In this document: positions 12,569-24,700 of the stretch, piece after piece | Position numbering within the stretch: the stretch's first letter is position 1 | Layout of the letters: each line of letters starts with the position of its first letter | Assembly (NCBI GenBank): GCA_023614405.1 | Contig: CM042687.1 | Span: 67,996,992 to 68,060,991, forward strand | Length of the DNA: 64,000 nucleotides | Origin: Avena insularis | Lineage: Eukaryota > Streptophyta > Magnoliopsida > Poales > Poaceae | Reading direction: 5' to 3' | Program-made: the position numbers and the translations under genes | The notes under the pieces: generated by a model | The model's database searches: none | What the model saw: the letters and a program-made list of their open reading frames with translations, nothing else | What the model was told of the DNA's origin: nothing

Positions 12569-13407
12569 GGAGTGTCCATGGGAGAAATAAACACACAAGT
12601 AATTCATTAGTTCTATGAGGCGTCTCCTCATGGAATTATCTCTCTCTCTCTCTCTTCCTTATGTGTGGTTCCCATTGTTTGGAACTGCACACGGGTATTG
12701 AGTTCTCTTTCTCGTCGTTGTTGCGTTGGCGCAATTCCCATTGGAACTGTACACGCAAGAGACGGCATTTGTAGCATGTCATTGCACTGCAGGGATTCCA
12801 AGCCGGAGATCTACTTTCGTACTCTCGGCAGGGATCAAGGATCCGGAGGACGTCATCATACATCGTATGTGTACGAAACCTCGAGGGGCCACATTTGGGG
12901 CACCTTGGATGTCATGAGCCGGAATTTTGCAAGATGGAGCAAGGGGTGTCTTGCGAGGAGCTTCGCGACCTTGAGGTCGGCTACAAGAACGACTACTTAA
13001 ACCATGTTCCCCTTAAAACGTTAACCACTTTGGGACTATAAGGGTATGTATTCGAAACCTCGGCCGTTACTGCATTACTTCTAGATAGATCTTGGGTAGT
13101 TAGGTAGTTTCAACGTAGGAATTTTTTTGTTTTCTATCCTAGAACCCCAACGATCAGTGCTGCAGAAAGATGTTGGAGATATGCCCAAGAGACAATAATA
13201 AATTGGTTATTATCATATTTTCATGTTTATGATAAATGTTTAAATCCCATGCTATAATTGTATTAACCGGAAACATTAATACTTGTGTGTTTTGTAAACA
13301 TAAAATAGTCCCTAGTAAGCCTGTTGTTGAACTAGCTTGTTGATTAATAGATGATCATGATTTCATAATCATGGATATTGGATGTTATTAATAATAAGAT
13401 TATATCA

Positions 13408-13903
13408 TCTATCTATTATATATTAAAATTACATGACGGGTCACCCAAAAAAAGAATTAATCTAGAAAATTTCATAAAAATCAGAAACATCTGGCCGTCA
13501 ACATAATATAAGTAGTGGATCACAGCCAATGGATCTTAGAAATAATCATTAAACATTGAAGTTACATAAAATTATCCCCAATGCCCCATACAATTTTTCC
13601 ATCTATCAACTAACAAGGCTACGTACGACATCCTCCATCTCCATCAAAAACGAAAAGCTTGACTAGGCCCTCCCCATTGGCGTCCTCTCACGCGCCGCCA
13701 TAGAATTTGCCTTGGTGACTCCAGACGTACGGCATCCTCCAATACACATCGATCAATGGCTATTTCAATCTTGCTTGCCACATGCATGCAGCAGGCCACC
13801 GTGCACGGGCAACACTGCGAGATTGCTAGGTGCCTCCGGCCGGCCGACGACCTCCAAATTTCCAATGCGCATAGATCATCAATCAGTGGCTAAGTGGCTA
13901 AGG
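13408..13903 (+). other. Helitron 5' segment, no gene
   Basis: An AT-rich 5' terminal segment (TCTATCTATT, then 'attacatgacgggtcaccc') is followed by about 300 bp of mixed composition. Short open frames near 13644-13930 show no familiar motif and overlap on both strands. The last 12 bases (AAGTGGCTAAGG, 13892-13903) are the left target duplication of the LINE insertion. Confidence 0.6.
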
Positions 13904-14960
13904 CTTTTTCTTTCGTTTTGGTGCTTTTGAGATTAAGGATCACAAATTAGATTTTGAGAAGATAAGTGGCTTGGCCAAACTACTCTTCACGAACAATATC
14001 CAGCTCTATATTCGATTGTTAGACACAAAGGGGATACAATTGCCACAGTGTTGGAAGACTATCCTCCTAATGTGTCTTTCAGAAGAAGTCTCATCGGACC
14101 TAGACTTTATCTTGGAACAATCTATTATTACGGTTATCCATGATACAATTGTCGGACGGTGTTGACGTGTTCAAATGGAAATTACTGGAAAGTGGTAAAT
14201 TTTCTGTTGGCTCACTATATAAAGCTTTGGTCCAACCTAATTTTCCGGTCGATGATAATAGTAAAATTTGGAAAATGAAAATACTCCTTAAAACGAAGAT
14301 ATTTGCATGGTATCTACGGAAAGGCGTAATTCTAACAAAAGATAATCTTATAAAGAGGAATTGGCATGGAAGTACTCAATGTGTTTTTTGTCATCAAGAA
14401 GAGACAATTCGCCATTTATTCTTTCATTGCAAATTTGCTCGCTCTATATGGTCATTCATCCAAATAGCTTCTGGTTTATCTCCTCCACGTTCAGTAACCA
14501 ATGTTTTTGGTAATTGGTTGCATGGAATTGTTGATAAATACAGAACTTTGTTTAGGGTGGGAGCGCTTGCCATTATATGGTCGCTATGGCTTTGTAGAAA
14601 TGACAAGATTTTTAATAACATTGTGTCTTCTCCTCTACAGGCTGTTTATCGAGCAACGGCTATTCTTCGATCATGGAATATTCTACAACGCATAGAGTTT
14701 CGCGACTTATTTATGGAGGGATGTACGCGCTTGGAGGACACAGCGAGGGATATTTTCTCCCGACATGGATGGCCGCGTGATCAGAGGATTGACCTATCTT
14801 AGATTCTAGAATTTTATTTTGTACTGCATTTTTGTAATGCTGGTCTACTTTTTGACTTAGTCGGTCGTTCGAGTGGCTGTGTGCATCTTGGTTATGCAGA
14901 AGCCGGATGTAAACATTAAACAATTTGGTTAATAAATGCGCCCATTTCAAAAAAAAAAAA
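13904..14960 (+). mobile_element. 5'-truncated LINE (L1-like) with poly(A) tail
   Basis: It ends in an uninterrupted A run (14949-14960). AAGTGGCTAAGG occurs before it (13892-13903) and GTGGCTAAGG directly after the A run (14961-14970), a target duplication of 10-12 bp consistent with target-primed reverse transcription. At 1057 bp it keeps only the end of ORF2 and a 150 bp 3' UTR. The body encodes the C-terminal zinc-binding domain of a plant non-LTR reverse transcriptase. It sits inside the Helitron, so it either inserted there after Helitron formation or was carried along. Confidence 0.88.
13990..14802 (+). pseudogene. LINE ORF2 C-terminus (zf-RVT domain), frameshifted
   Basis: The main open frame, 14140-14802 (220 codons), contains SGKFSVGSLYKALV (residues 18-31), KIWKMKILLKTKIFAWYLR (42-60) and a CX2CX7HX4C zinc site (C81, C84, H92, C97), then FGNWLHG and IIWSLWLCRND. 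These are the hallmarks of the reverse transcriptase zinc-binding domain at the end of plant L1-type ORF2. Similarity extends upstream in another frame from about 14006 (reading 'IVRHKGDTIATVLEDYPPN') to about 14130, so a frameshift lies near 14130-14150 and the ATG at 14140 is not a real start. The catalytic RT and endonuclease domains are missing through 5' truncation. Confidence 0.88.
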
Positions 14961-15294
14961 GTGGCTAAGGTTTCGATTTTGCTTGAGTGCTTGACGCATG
15001 GATGTATCAGATCTCCGTTGCGGCGGCGCTACTATTCTAGTTATATGCGCACATGGCTCCTTGCAAGAAAATTAGATCGATATCTTCTGTATAGAACCGC
15101 GGCGCCTATGGACGTCTTAAGCCGGATCAGATTGCTCTCTCTGCTGCTCCTGCATGGATATACCAAAAAGACCGGTGTTGTTGGCAAGATCATATGGGTG
15201 CCAGTCCAAAACTATACGTGTGTTTCGTTCACCATTATGAATCAGCTGGATAGATGCACGTATGCGTACGAGAACACTCAATCAAGCGAACATA
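14961..15294 (+). other. Helitron segment between LINE and small LTR element, no gene recognised
   Basis: About 330 bp with one open frame running into the next element and no recognisable domain. GC content is higher near 15010-15140 ('ccgttgcggcggcgct'), which might be a fragment of a captured host gene; I cannot identify it. Confidence 0.4.
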
Positions 15295-15867
15295 TGTTGG
15301 AACTAATCTTATTATTAGTGTTAAGTAGGTGATTATATCATGTTTTATCTTGTGTGACTGAGTCACAGGCCGGAAGCTGCGACAGTCTGCACACATAAAG
15401 TTAAGATCATGTATGTAGATGAAGATAATGGTCTAGTTAAATTAGGAATTAGCGGATATGGCAGATGTGACCTACGTGCACTAAGTGTTAGTAGTCATTT
15501 AGTTGTTAGTGTAAGGTTGTATGCGTGCGTCTTCGGCCTGGTCATGTAGCCGTTGAGATAAGGCTACACAAGTGCCAACTTGTGTGCATTTAGCTAGCTA
15601 GTGGAGAGATTAGTGGATCAAGTAGTTAGTGCCTTGACCATGTGTGCGTGTGAGTACTATTTAAGAATTTGTAATCAGCCGAGTCAAAATGAGAAAGAGA
15701 GAAAAGATGTAGCATCTGTGGCAGCCAAGGGAGTCTCACGGCAAAGCTTATGTTCTTCCTTGGTGCATGGGTGTGTGTGTGAAGTTTCTCCGTGTGTGAG
15801 TTTCATGAGAGAGTAGGGAGATTGAGAGATCGAAGAATATCAAGGGCTGCGAGGAGCGGCTCCATCA
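15295..15867 (+). repeat. 5' LTR of small LTR element
   Basis: TGTTGG...CCATCA, 573 bp. Contains 'gagtactatttaagaattt' (15651-15669), a likely TATA-type promoter, followed by a purine-rich stretch 'aaaatgagaaagagagaaaag'. Open frames such as 15601-15816 recur almost identically in the right LTR, so they are LTR sequence and not genes. Confidence 0.85.
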
Positions 15868-16347
15868 TTTGGTACCAGAGCCTCGTGCGTCGAGGTCTAA
15901 GTCTCCATCGTCGTCAAGCTGCTTCACGAGCAAGGAGAAGAGTATGCTTCCCGGTAAGTTGTGTCACCGGCGGCAAGGAGGTGATGGCCTTGTGCGGAGG
16001 CCATTGCAATGAGAAGTTCGTCGTCCATGTGTGAGCTGTCGACAAGGTGCGTCATTGACGGCAACATGAGGGCGAGACACCGGCGAGTTGTGTCACCGGT
16101 GGTGGCGAACAAGGAGGTGAGTCACCGGCGAGCTGCGACACCGATGGCGAACATGTGGCAACAAGCGTGTTGCAAAAACACACTCGCGGTGAAGGTGTAT
16201 GAGGTGTGCCTCTCTTCGAGGCTAGCGGCGCCGGCGACAATTGGCGTGGCAAGATGGTAAAGGCGGCCGTCTACGTGTTGCACTGACGACATCGACATCC
16301 ATGGTCTGTAAGAGAGAAATAAGTAATAACAAGATTAGGGAGGTGAT

Positions 16348-16919
16348 TGTTGAAACTAATCTTATTATTAGTGTTAAGTAGGTGATTATATCATGTTTTA
16401 TCTCGTGTGACTGAGTCACGGGCCGGAAGCTGCGGCAGTCTGCACACATAAAGTTGAGATCATGTGTGTAGATAAAGCTAATGGTCTAATTAAATTAGGA
16501 ATTAGCGCATGTGGCAGATGTGACCTACGTGCACTGAGTGTTAGTAGTCATTTAGTTGTTAGTGTAAGGATGTATGCGTGCTGTCTTTGGCCTGGTCATG
16601 TGGCCGTTGAGATAAGGCTACACAAGTGTCAACGTGTGTGCATGTGGCTAGCTAGTGGAGAGATTAGTGGATCAAGTAGTTAGTGCCTTGACGATGTGTG
16701 TATGTGAGTACTATTTAAGAACTTGTAATCAGCCGAGTCAAAATGAGAAAGAGAGGAAAGATGTAGCATTTGTGGCAGCCAAGGGAGTCTCACGGCAAAG
16801 CTTGTGTTCTTCCTTGGTGCATGGGTGTGTGTGTAGTTTCTCCGTGTGTGAGTTCAATGAGAGAGTAGGGAGATTGAGAGATAGAAAAAGATTAAGGGCT
16901 GCGAGGAGCAGCTCCATCA
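16348..16919 (+). repeat. 3' LTR of small LTR element
   Basis: 572 bp, aligned end to end with 15295-15867 with scattered substitutions and a 2-base indel in the 'gtgtgtgtgaagtttctcc' region. Preceded by a purine tract serving as the plus-strand primer. Confidence 0.85.
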
Positions 16920-19900
16920 ACATCCATAGGAACAAATCTGAGCTCATGTGCGCATGTACGGAATCGACCACCAACAACTAAAAGAAGCGCCCGGTATGTA
17001 TTGATAAGTGATCCTTTGTTTGTTTAATTTTCCTGATCTTTAGATGGAAGATTATTTGTGTTAAACGATGATGGAATAATTTTCTGTATTTGGGTCAGAA
17101 ACGAAATATCTGGAATTCTGGACATTCATCCAGTGCACCCTCGTCAGACTAATAAATCACAACCGTGTGATATAGATTTATGTCGCGGCTATGCTATCCC
17201 AGGGGAAAAACCCTATAGCTTTCTCTCTCCCATGTGCAGGCGGAGGCCGGTACGCCGATGTCTCATGATCTGTATTTCAGGCGATTGATCCGTAGCCCAC
17301 TCAAGAGATGAAGCCAGCACCACTATGGGTAAGCTCTCATATCAAGGGCTTTGTGATTTAAAATTCAGTAATCGGAATTGGCAGGGCAATTGACATGCGT
17401 GAACAACATGAATTGGCAAAGAACCGTACACTCGCTACCCTGTTGCTGTTTTGAAAGTCTCACTGCCGCATGAGGAAGTGCAGGCGAAAAAATCGAGAGA
17501 AAATAAAGGGTGTTTGGCCATTATTTGGTGAACATTTGTCATGTGATTTAATGTTTTGCAGATGTAGTAGATGATGATCAGTGCACAACGCACGGGGCAG
17601 ACCTGATATCCATCCATTATGCATCCTTGCCATGTACGATATTTGGTTCTCCAAGATTGTAAACTTCATCGTCTAGGTTACTTCCTACTATAAACTTATT
17701 CCTAAGTTTCTCTAATAGGAAAACAGAGTAAGGGAGCTGGCCTTAGCGTTGTATATCATGATCAATGTTTCGGTTTCTCTAGGATCTATGCAATATGACA
17801 TTAGTTTCTCCCTAATAATTTCAAAATCTTAATGATTCTACTAGCATCTGAAGTATTCGTGTTCCAATGAAATTATCTCCTCGAGCAACTAGACGTTGTC
17901 AAAGGCACCACACTGTTTATAGGAATTCCGGTTACCATAGAAATTTGCTTGCCTTTTGCATGAATAGCCTTTTTGCACGATTTAACGGTCACAATTTCAG
18001 TTCCTGCTGGTCATGCAAATTTCCCCATTCTGAGTTATCCATACTTCCTACTGCTTTTGAATTTTTAATTACATCCGAGATTGTACAGAGCTGCTTTTGT
18101 TGTGAAGGGATCAGGGCAGTGGAAATTCAGCGCTGCCTCGTTGTCAGTCAGGTTGCTATTTAACCAGGTACGGAGAGTATCATCATGTCATTTTGATTGA
18201 TATATTAGTTGGATGGATTTATAACCTATAGCTGGAGTATCACATTTCATTTCATGATAAAGAAAAAGTATATTTTTCCACTTAATTATTGAATAAGATT
18301 AGATTTGCTTCCTCAACTCTTTAACCTGATGCTTTCGCATTGCAACTTTCTCTTTGATCCCTATTAATGGTATTGAATAAAACAAAGTGTGTTGGGATGG
18401 CCATATACCACCTCACAAATCATGTAGTATACAACATCAACAAGACTATAGGAATTCTCTCAAGTACTATGTTATTTATATTTATATATCTATTAAAAAT
18501 ATCATGATGGGCTCAAATCATACGAGGTTAAGAGAAGACATCACCTTCCTTGACACCTCTATTCAATCTAGGATGCCCATCGTCTCTGGCCAGTGGCCAT
18601 TCACTGACCTGTAGGATATCAACGTACCAGACAATAAGACAATCCTGCTCTTGAATCTCCATCTTCACTTTTTCCATCCACTCCTGGCGAAAAACTTTGA
18701 ACTACCCTAGCTAGAACTGACCCTCTCGTCCATGCAAAATTTCTCTATTCTCTTTTTCTCTGAAGTCATATTCTGCCGTCGTGCTAGCTTTATTAGTAAA
18801 TACAAACTATTCATAGTTCGTGTGGCTGCAACTGCTAGAACATGTTGCTGCCCCACAATTGGCAGAGACCGTCAGTTTCAACTACTGCGCTTGCCTCATA
18901 TATTTGTGACAACACATAAATTGGTCAGCTCTCCGCCTCATGCGTTTGTGTTATGGCTTGCAACTATTGAGATTTATCCCTTGTATAGTACAATTGGTCA
19001 TTTGCTATTGGATTCACAACCGAATGTGAGCTTAATATGTTATAGGTACAATCTCAGGAGGCGAGGGTTGTTATTAAAGATGTTCTTACCATCACTTCCA
19101 GAGGATAACAAGGGGAGCAAGATGAAAATCGAGGTCATGGTTTTAAAAATACAAAAAATATCAAGTTGATGTCATGAGGGTCCCATTTAGAACACAAGGT
19201 ATGTAATGATAGTTAAATGGATGGTTTAGATTGTTTGTATTGAACAATCGTTTACCTTTCAATTTGCAATAAATGTATGGAAATAAATACATAAAGATGC
19301 ATTTGTTTTTCAAATGTTCTATATTATTTTAGAATTAATATGATCACAAAATTCTAATATAAACAAAATTTGGATGTATGTGTAAAAATTAATTTTATTC
19401 ATAAACATGTTCAGACATGAAAGATGTTGCATGCATCAGACGAAAGGAAGCGAAAACTGTTAACAATATTTTCTTTTCCTCTTTTAACAACACAATTTTT
19501 GTTATTGTAATATGTTATTCACCTTCAAAATAATAAAGTTGAACATAGTCTAATTATCCATTCAATAACACACCATTATACCATGCATTATAAATGAAAA
19601 ACTAATTATCCACTACACACATGAAATGAAATATCAAGAATTGGAAATATGAAGTAAATGTTGATCAAAGGCAATATGGGTGGTGGTGTGGGGAGAGACA
19701 AGACCACAGAAGAAAGTTTCTGGCCACGATAAGGCTCCCTCGAGGGAGTCTTGGGCCGACAATGTAAACATTCTTACCACGAGTCCTAAAGAACACCATT
19801 GTGAGCAACACACGGATACCACAAATATAATAAATATCAAAACATATAAATTAATAGATATACCGGTCAAGTATCTGATTTTTTGATTAGGAGAGTTATA

Positions 19901-20128
19901 ATGTTTCATGTAATTATCCTTAGAAGTATGGTTGGAATTGTGCGGCCTAAATATTATATCTTTCATTTCATTTTAGCATATAAATTACAGAAAAAACTAC
20001 ATAAAAATGTACATTTTATAAATCTTGCATTATTTCACAATTGTTATGACCATAAGTTTCTAAGAATAACAAATACATAAGTGAAAAAATAATTGTACTC
20101 ATAACATTTTTAAAGCAACTAACATGTT
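16920..20128 (+). other. Helitron interior, 3.2 kb without recognised gene
   Basis: AT-rich with local GC-rich islands. Several stretches look exon-like: 17240-17325 is preceded by 'ctcccatgtgcag' (acceptor-like) and followed by 'ggtaagctct' (donor-like), and 17561-17664 is preceded by 'gttttgcag'. The longest open frame (18732-19169, 145 codons) has no domain I recognise. These may be captured host gene exons, which grass Helitrons often carry, but I cannot name a parent gene. 19200-20100 is very AT-rich and non-coding. Confidence 0.45.
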
Positions 20129-20159
20129 GCCCGCACATGTGCGCGGGCCACTCTGCTAG
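20129..20159 (+). terminator. Helitron 3' hairpin and CTAG terminus
   Basis: GCCCGC (20129-20134) pairs with GCGGGC (20143-20148) around a short loop that itself contains ACATGT. It is followed by CACTCTGCTAG ending at 20159. In Helitrons this hairpin near the CTRR end acts as the stop signal for rolling-circle replication; it is not a transcription terminator in the usual sense. Confidence 0.85.
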
Positions 20160-21721
20160 TTAGGAGAATGATGTGATGGACACACCCCTATAGTTAGCAT
20201 AGCATAAGATCAAGTCATTTAGAGTTTGTTTGCTACAAGATTTCAAATACATAGTAACCTAATCCATCGACCATGAGATCATGTTAATCACCATCACCGG
20301 ATGGATGCCTTGATGACATCAAACACCACTTCATAACTGGGTGGTTATAAAGTTGGCATTAGGTATTCTGGAAGTATGTGTTGAAGCACATGGATCAAGA
20401 GTGAGATTTATTCATCTATATGAGGGATAGATATACGCTGGCCCTCTCGGTGGAATGTCATCCAATTGGCTTGCAAGCATGTGACTAGGTCACAAGGGAT
20501 GTCATATCATGGAACGATTAAAGAGTACATATCAGTAACGAGGTTGAACTAGGTATAGAGATACCGACGATCGAACCTCAGATAAGTAAAGTATCATGAG
20601 ACAAAGGGAATCAGTATCATATGTAAATGGTTCATTCAATCACGAAGTCATCATAGAAATATGTGGGAGCCATTATGTAGAAATCGTCACAGAAATATGT
20701 GGGAGTCATCATAGAAATGGTTATTGATCGGAGAGGTGTCTGGTTCATGTTTGCATAGTTCACGAACCGTAGGGAGACACACTTCAGGATTCGATGTTGT
20801 TTAAAGTAGATATAGAATGTGAGTTGGAGACGAATGTTGTTCGGAGTCTCGGATTGCATCCAGGACATCACGAGGAGATCCGGAATTGACCGGAGAATAA
20901 GATTCACATAAGGAAAGTGGTTTCTCAGGGTTCAGAAATATTTTCGGTGTTTTGACTGGAACCTTCTAGAATGTTCTAGAAGGTCCACCACTCCGGGAGG
21001 TGTCACTTGGGATGTGGCATGCCCTAGGGTCTAGCCACACCAAACCCTAAAGGGCCAATTCGGCCAATACTAGTTGAAAGTGTCAAACCCTAGTTTGAAT
21101 AGTCAAATCCTAGTTTGAAAAGTCAAACTCTAGTTTTTGGTAAGAGGTTAGTCTAGGTGGAAAAGGTTTCAACCTATCCCTTTGGAGGTCGATTTGGGGA
21201 GGGACTCAACTAGGGATGGGAACACCCTTGGCCTCCCCCCACCACCTATATAAGGAGGGGTGGGGGTGCACCCCCTTGGACATCTTGCCCTTGGCGCCTA
21301 ACCCTAGTCGTCACCCCCTCTTCTCTCTCGTCCACCGTCCTGCTCGGGCTTAGGCGAAGCCCTATAGAAATCTCTCCTCCTCCTCCACCACCACCACACC
21401 ATCATGATGTTGGGATTCCGAGGAGATCTACTACCTCCGCTTCCTTCTAGAACAAGGGAGAGAAAGGTCTTCATTGACTATCGTACGTGTGACCGATTGC
21501 GGAAGCGCTGCTAGAACGTGGCACCGGAAGGATCGTCTATACGATCGGGAGATCGGCAAGTGATCGACTATATCAACCATGAGAATACGATCTCGTTAAT
21601 CGCTTTGGATCTACGAGGGTTAGTTCTCTACAAACTCGTTGCACCGATCTGTAGATTAGATATTGGCTTTTGTGTGTTCCCGCAATAGAAATTTTTTGTT
21701 TTCAATGTTGCGAACTCTATA

Positions 21722-24700
21722 GTGGTATCAGAGTCGTGTCTATGCGTAGATGTGTTGCACGAGTAGAACACAATTGTTTTGTGGGTGTTGACACTTTTTT
21801 GTCGCTTGCTTTTTGTGTAATTTACATCTTGCGGGATGGTGGGTTGAAGCGGTCTGGGCTAACCTTACATGTCATCGTACATGAGACTTGCTCCACGCTC
21901 AACGTGCAACTTGCATTGCACAAGTGGCTTTGCGGGTGTCTGTCTCTCCCACCATAGTGAATATTCAATTTACAACGGGCACTTGACAATACTTGTATCA
22001 ACATTGTGGTTCATGTTCGTAAGTTAGAATGGTTCTTATTCGAAAGCCCTAGCCAGGTAAAACATGCAAAGAAAATTAGAGACGTCTAACTTGTTTTCTG
22101 CAGGGCTTGTGTTGTGATATGATATGTCCATGATGTGATTGTGATTACATATGATGTATGCAATGATCCTTATTGTAAGTTGGCAACCGGCAGGAGCCTT
22201 GTGGTTATCTTTAAATTTCATTTAAGACTTGCGTGTCTATTCATCAAAGTAGTTGTAATAGTTGTTGGTGGTGGAGGACAACCATAAAGCGGCGCCATTG
22301 ACCTTGACGCCATGCCGATGATGATGGAGATCATGTTCATGCTTTCGAGATGAAGATCAAAGGTATAATAAGAAAGGCCATATCATATCACATATTATGA
22401 ATTACATGTGATGTTAATCCTTTTTATGCATCTTGTATTGCTTAGATCGCGACGGTAGAATTATAAGATGATCCCTTTCACTAAATAGTAAGTAATATGT
22501 TCGTCCTTAGTAGGAACCGTTGCTAAGACTCGTCGTTTTCGAAGCATCACGTGATGATCGGGTGTGATAGATTCTATGTGTGCATACAACGGGTGCAAGC
22601 CAGATTTCCACATGCGAATACTAAGGTTAACCTTGACGAGCTTAGCATGTACAGACATGGCCTCGGAACACGGAATACCAAAAGGTAAAGCATGAGTCAG
22701 GTATTATGAACATGTTGATTGTTCGCCTTTGAAGCTACATCATCTCTCGTTATGATCGGACTTAGTGTAGTGGATTTGGTTCGTGTAATCACCCGAACGA
22801 CTCGAGGGATATTGTTTTGAGTGGGAGTTCAAATAGTACTATGATAACAGTAGAACACAATTTATCATAAATTAAATCAAAGTGAATTTGCATAATTGTT
22901 GTAGTCATGGCATCCGTTCACCACCTTACACTTAGTTATAATTGAGATAATAGAACTATAGAATTCTGGATAGTTACTTTACGAGGTAGTATCATAAAGT
23001 TTTGAGTGTTAATCTGAAGTTTAAAATTCCTATTGCAAACTTTCAGCAAACTCCATTTACTCCGTGAAGTTTAATAATTAGTATTAAATCAAGAGTAACA
23101 ATTCCAATGTTAGTATATAGGTATCATGTTTCTCTCCATGATTCTTGATATTCAAAATATTGTTTTAATATCAAGGTTATCTAGGAGCTAAAAGAATTGT
23201 TTCAGAAACCATCATGTGTGGAAGATATTATGATATCTAAAACAATGTTTTGGTTGCAACATGATAGAGTATAATAAAGCAAAATATATGTTCTCATATT
23301 TGATGAGAATTTGCAGAGGTTGGATATACTAGATGTCCTAATCCTCCAAAAGGTTTTGGAAAGAAACATTATACTCGTTATTCACCTTTATAAGCTATAG
23401 TAGCTAGATCATGAAAGCTTTCATGATAAGGATGAATAGAATATGTAGGTAAAATGTTTACTACACTAAAATATTATTAAACAATGGATTTTGGAAGAAC
23501 GCCAAACATTTGATGATGGTGATCTACTTCAAAGTGCAAGTCCAAAGATATTATTATTTAACTATACACACTATGGACTATGTGTCATGTGTATGGTGCC
23601 ACTGTTGATGTTGATAGATTGTTTTAAAAGGGAAAGGAAATTCTGAAAGAGAATCTTTGAAATATTTGGAGGAAAGATAAAAGGCTGGAAATGTCTGGCT
23701 TGGATATATAGATGATATACATGTTATGGTTGTATTCTTTGCCTTGTTAAACAATGTGGTTTTGGGTATTGGATACCGAATTGGTTGGTGTGAAGTGTCA
23801 TACGTGACAACATAATTCATGAACTGCAATGGCCTAAGTAACCAGCAAGAGAATATGTGATGATGTTCATCGAAAACAAACAAAGTGCTCTTGTGTTGCT
23901 CGCTAAACATCAAAGCTTTCCTTCAATATTTGTTTCAATAATTGTTATTAATGATCAGGTATTATGAGAACAAAAGGTTGTTCAAATAATTACTATATTC
24001 CATATATGATGGATGATTTACAAATCTAGTTGGAGAAATCACATCCATAAAACTAAATGCTAAAAATGTCGCAAGACAAATGATTGAAATATCACTCATG
24101 AAGTGACATCGCTGTTTAAATTATATTGGAAAGAAAACATGAAGAAAATCCATACTGATGGAATTATGGAGTCTTTTGATTTTGATCAAATGAAGCTTGT
24201 GATATTTTCCTAGAGATAATTAAAACTTTGTTCAAAGGCCAAAGAAGAACGAACGACTAACTTATTAGAATTTATACATATTGATGTATGTAGACCATTA
24301 TGTGTAGTCGTGGGCGATGGATTTCAACTTCATATGCTTTCTCTAGAAATTTGAGTGAATATATGTGTATATTTACTTAATGAGTAAGAAGTGTGAAATA
24401 TTTGAAAATGTTTAAAGACTTTCAAGATGAAGTGGAAAATCATTGTAATAAGAAAATAAAGAATTTATGATTGGATCATAAAGGAAGATATTTAAGTTAC
24501 GAGTTTAGCATAACACCTAAGATTTGAGGAATCATTCTATGGATTTGCATTTTCCGAAACACCATAGGAATATGGAATATTCAAGATATGTAATGAAATC
24601 TTGTTTGACATGGTAAGATCAAAGGTGTCATTTATAAAACTGCCATTATATTTTAAAATATTAAAGCTTTAGAGACTGCCGCTTTTACACTAAAAAGAGC

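Larger units (their letters stand above)
9537..13149 (+). mobile_element. 3' end and LTR of a divergent copia element (#2)
   Basis: 9537-9870 is non-coding copia tail that ends in the clade's polypurine tract (CTAGTGCAAGTGGGAGAC, to 9870). It is followed by an LTR beginning 'taaagggaatattccctt', a decayed form of a TG.. start, and ending near ..TAGAACCCCA at 13149. The LTR has a TATA box at 12561 (TATATAAA), a (CT)n tract near 12640 and the copia-style terminal segment 'tttttttgttttctatcctag'. It is interrupted at about 10016-11459. The family is related to, but clearly diverged from, the BARE-like LTRs nearby. Both outer borders are approximate because the ends are mutated and no target duplication was found. 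Confidence 0.7.
15295..16919 (+). mobile_element. Small non-autonomous LTR retrotransposon (TRIM/LARD-like), 1.6 kb
   Basis: Two direct repeats, 15295-15867 and 16348-16919 (573 and 572 bp), start TGTTGGAACT / TGTTGAAACT and end GGAGC(G/A)GCTCCATCA. Immediately after the left repeat is TTTGGTACCAGAGC, one base from the copia primer site TGGTATCAGAGC. Before the right repeat is a purine tract (AGATTAGGGAGGTGA). The 480 bp interior (15868-16347) is GC-rich and carries no gag or pol. Flanks ACATA (15290-15294) and ACATC (16920-16924) match at 4 of 5 positions. This is an internally deleted, probably copia-derived element copied with another element's proteins. Confidence 0.85.
13408..20159 (+). 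mobile_element. Helitron (6.75 kb, no recognised Rep/helicase)
   Basis: It begins TCTATCTATTATATATTAAA and ends CACTCTGCTAG, with a GC-rich hairpin (20129-20148) 11 bp before the end: the TC...CTRR plus hairpin signature of Helitrons. The host LTR reads 'gtca^ttagg' in sister copies, so insertion is exactly between A (13407) and T (20160), the Helitron target, with no duplication. Inside it are a LINE fragment (13904-14960), a small LTR element (15295-16919) and about 4 kb of unassigned, mostly AT-rich sequence. I see no rolling-circle Rep (HUH) motif or Pif1-type helicase in any frame, so it would need proteins in trans. Confidence 0.9.
13171..21721 (+). repeat. 5' LTR of BARE-like copia #3, split by Helitron
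   Basis: It begins TGTTGGAGATATGCCCAAGA and ends ..GTTGCGAACTCTATA; the last CA is mutated to TA compared with the sister LTR ending CTACA. LTR sequence runs to 13407, is interrupted by the Helitron, and resumes at 20160 with 'ttaggagaatgatgtgatgg', matching the uninterrupted sister LTRs at 7970 and 26961. A TATA box lies at 21247-21254. A short local duplication of 'agaaatatgtgggag' near 20650-20715 is absent from the sister LTRs. Confidence 0.9.

Noticed and set aside
15601..16981. Two near-identical frames (15601-15816 and 16655-16981), looking like duplicated small genes
   Set aside because: They are the same segment of the two LTRs of the small LTR element; duplication is the LTR pair itself.
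18732..19169. 145-codon frame in the Helitron
   Set aside because: No domain recognised, unusual composition with many Cys/Leu, AT-rich surroundings; kept only as part of the Helitron interior.
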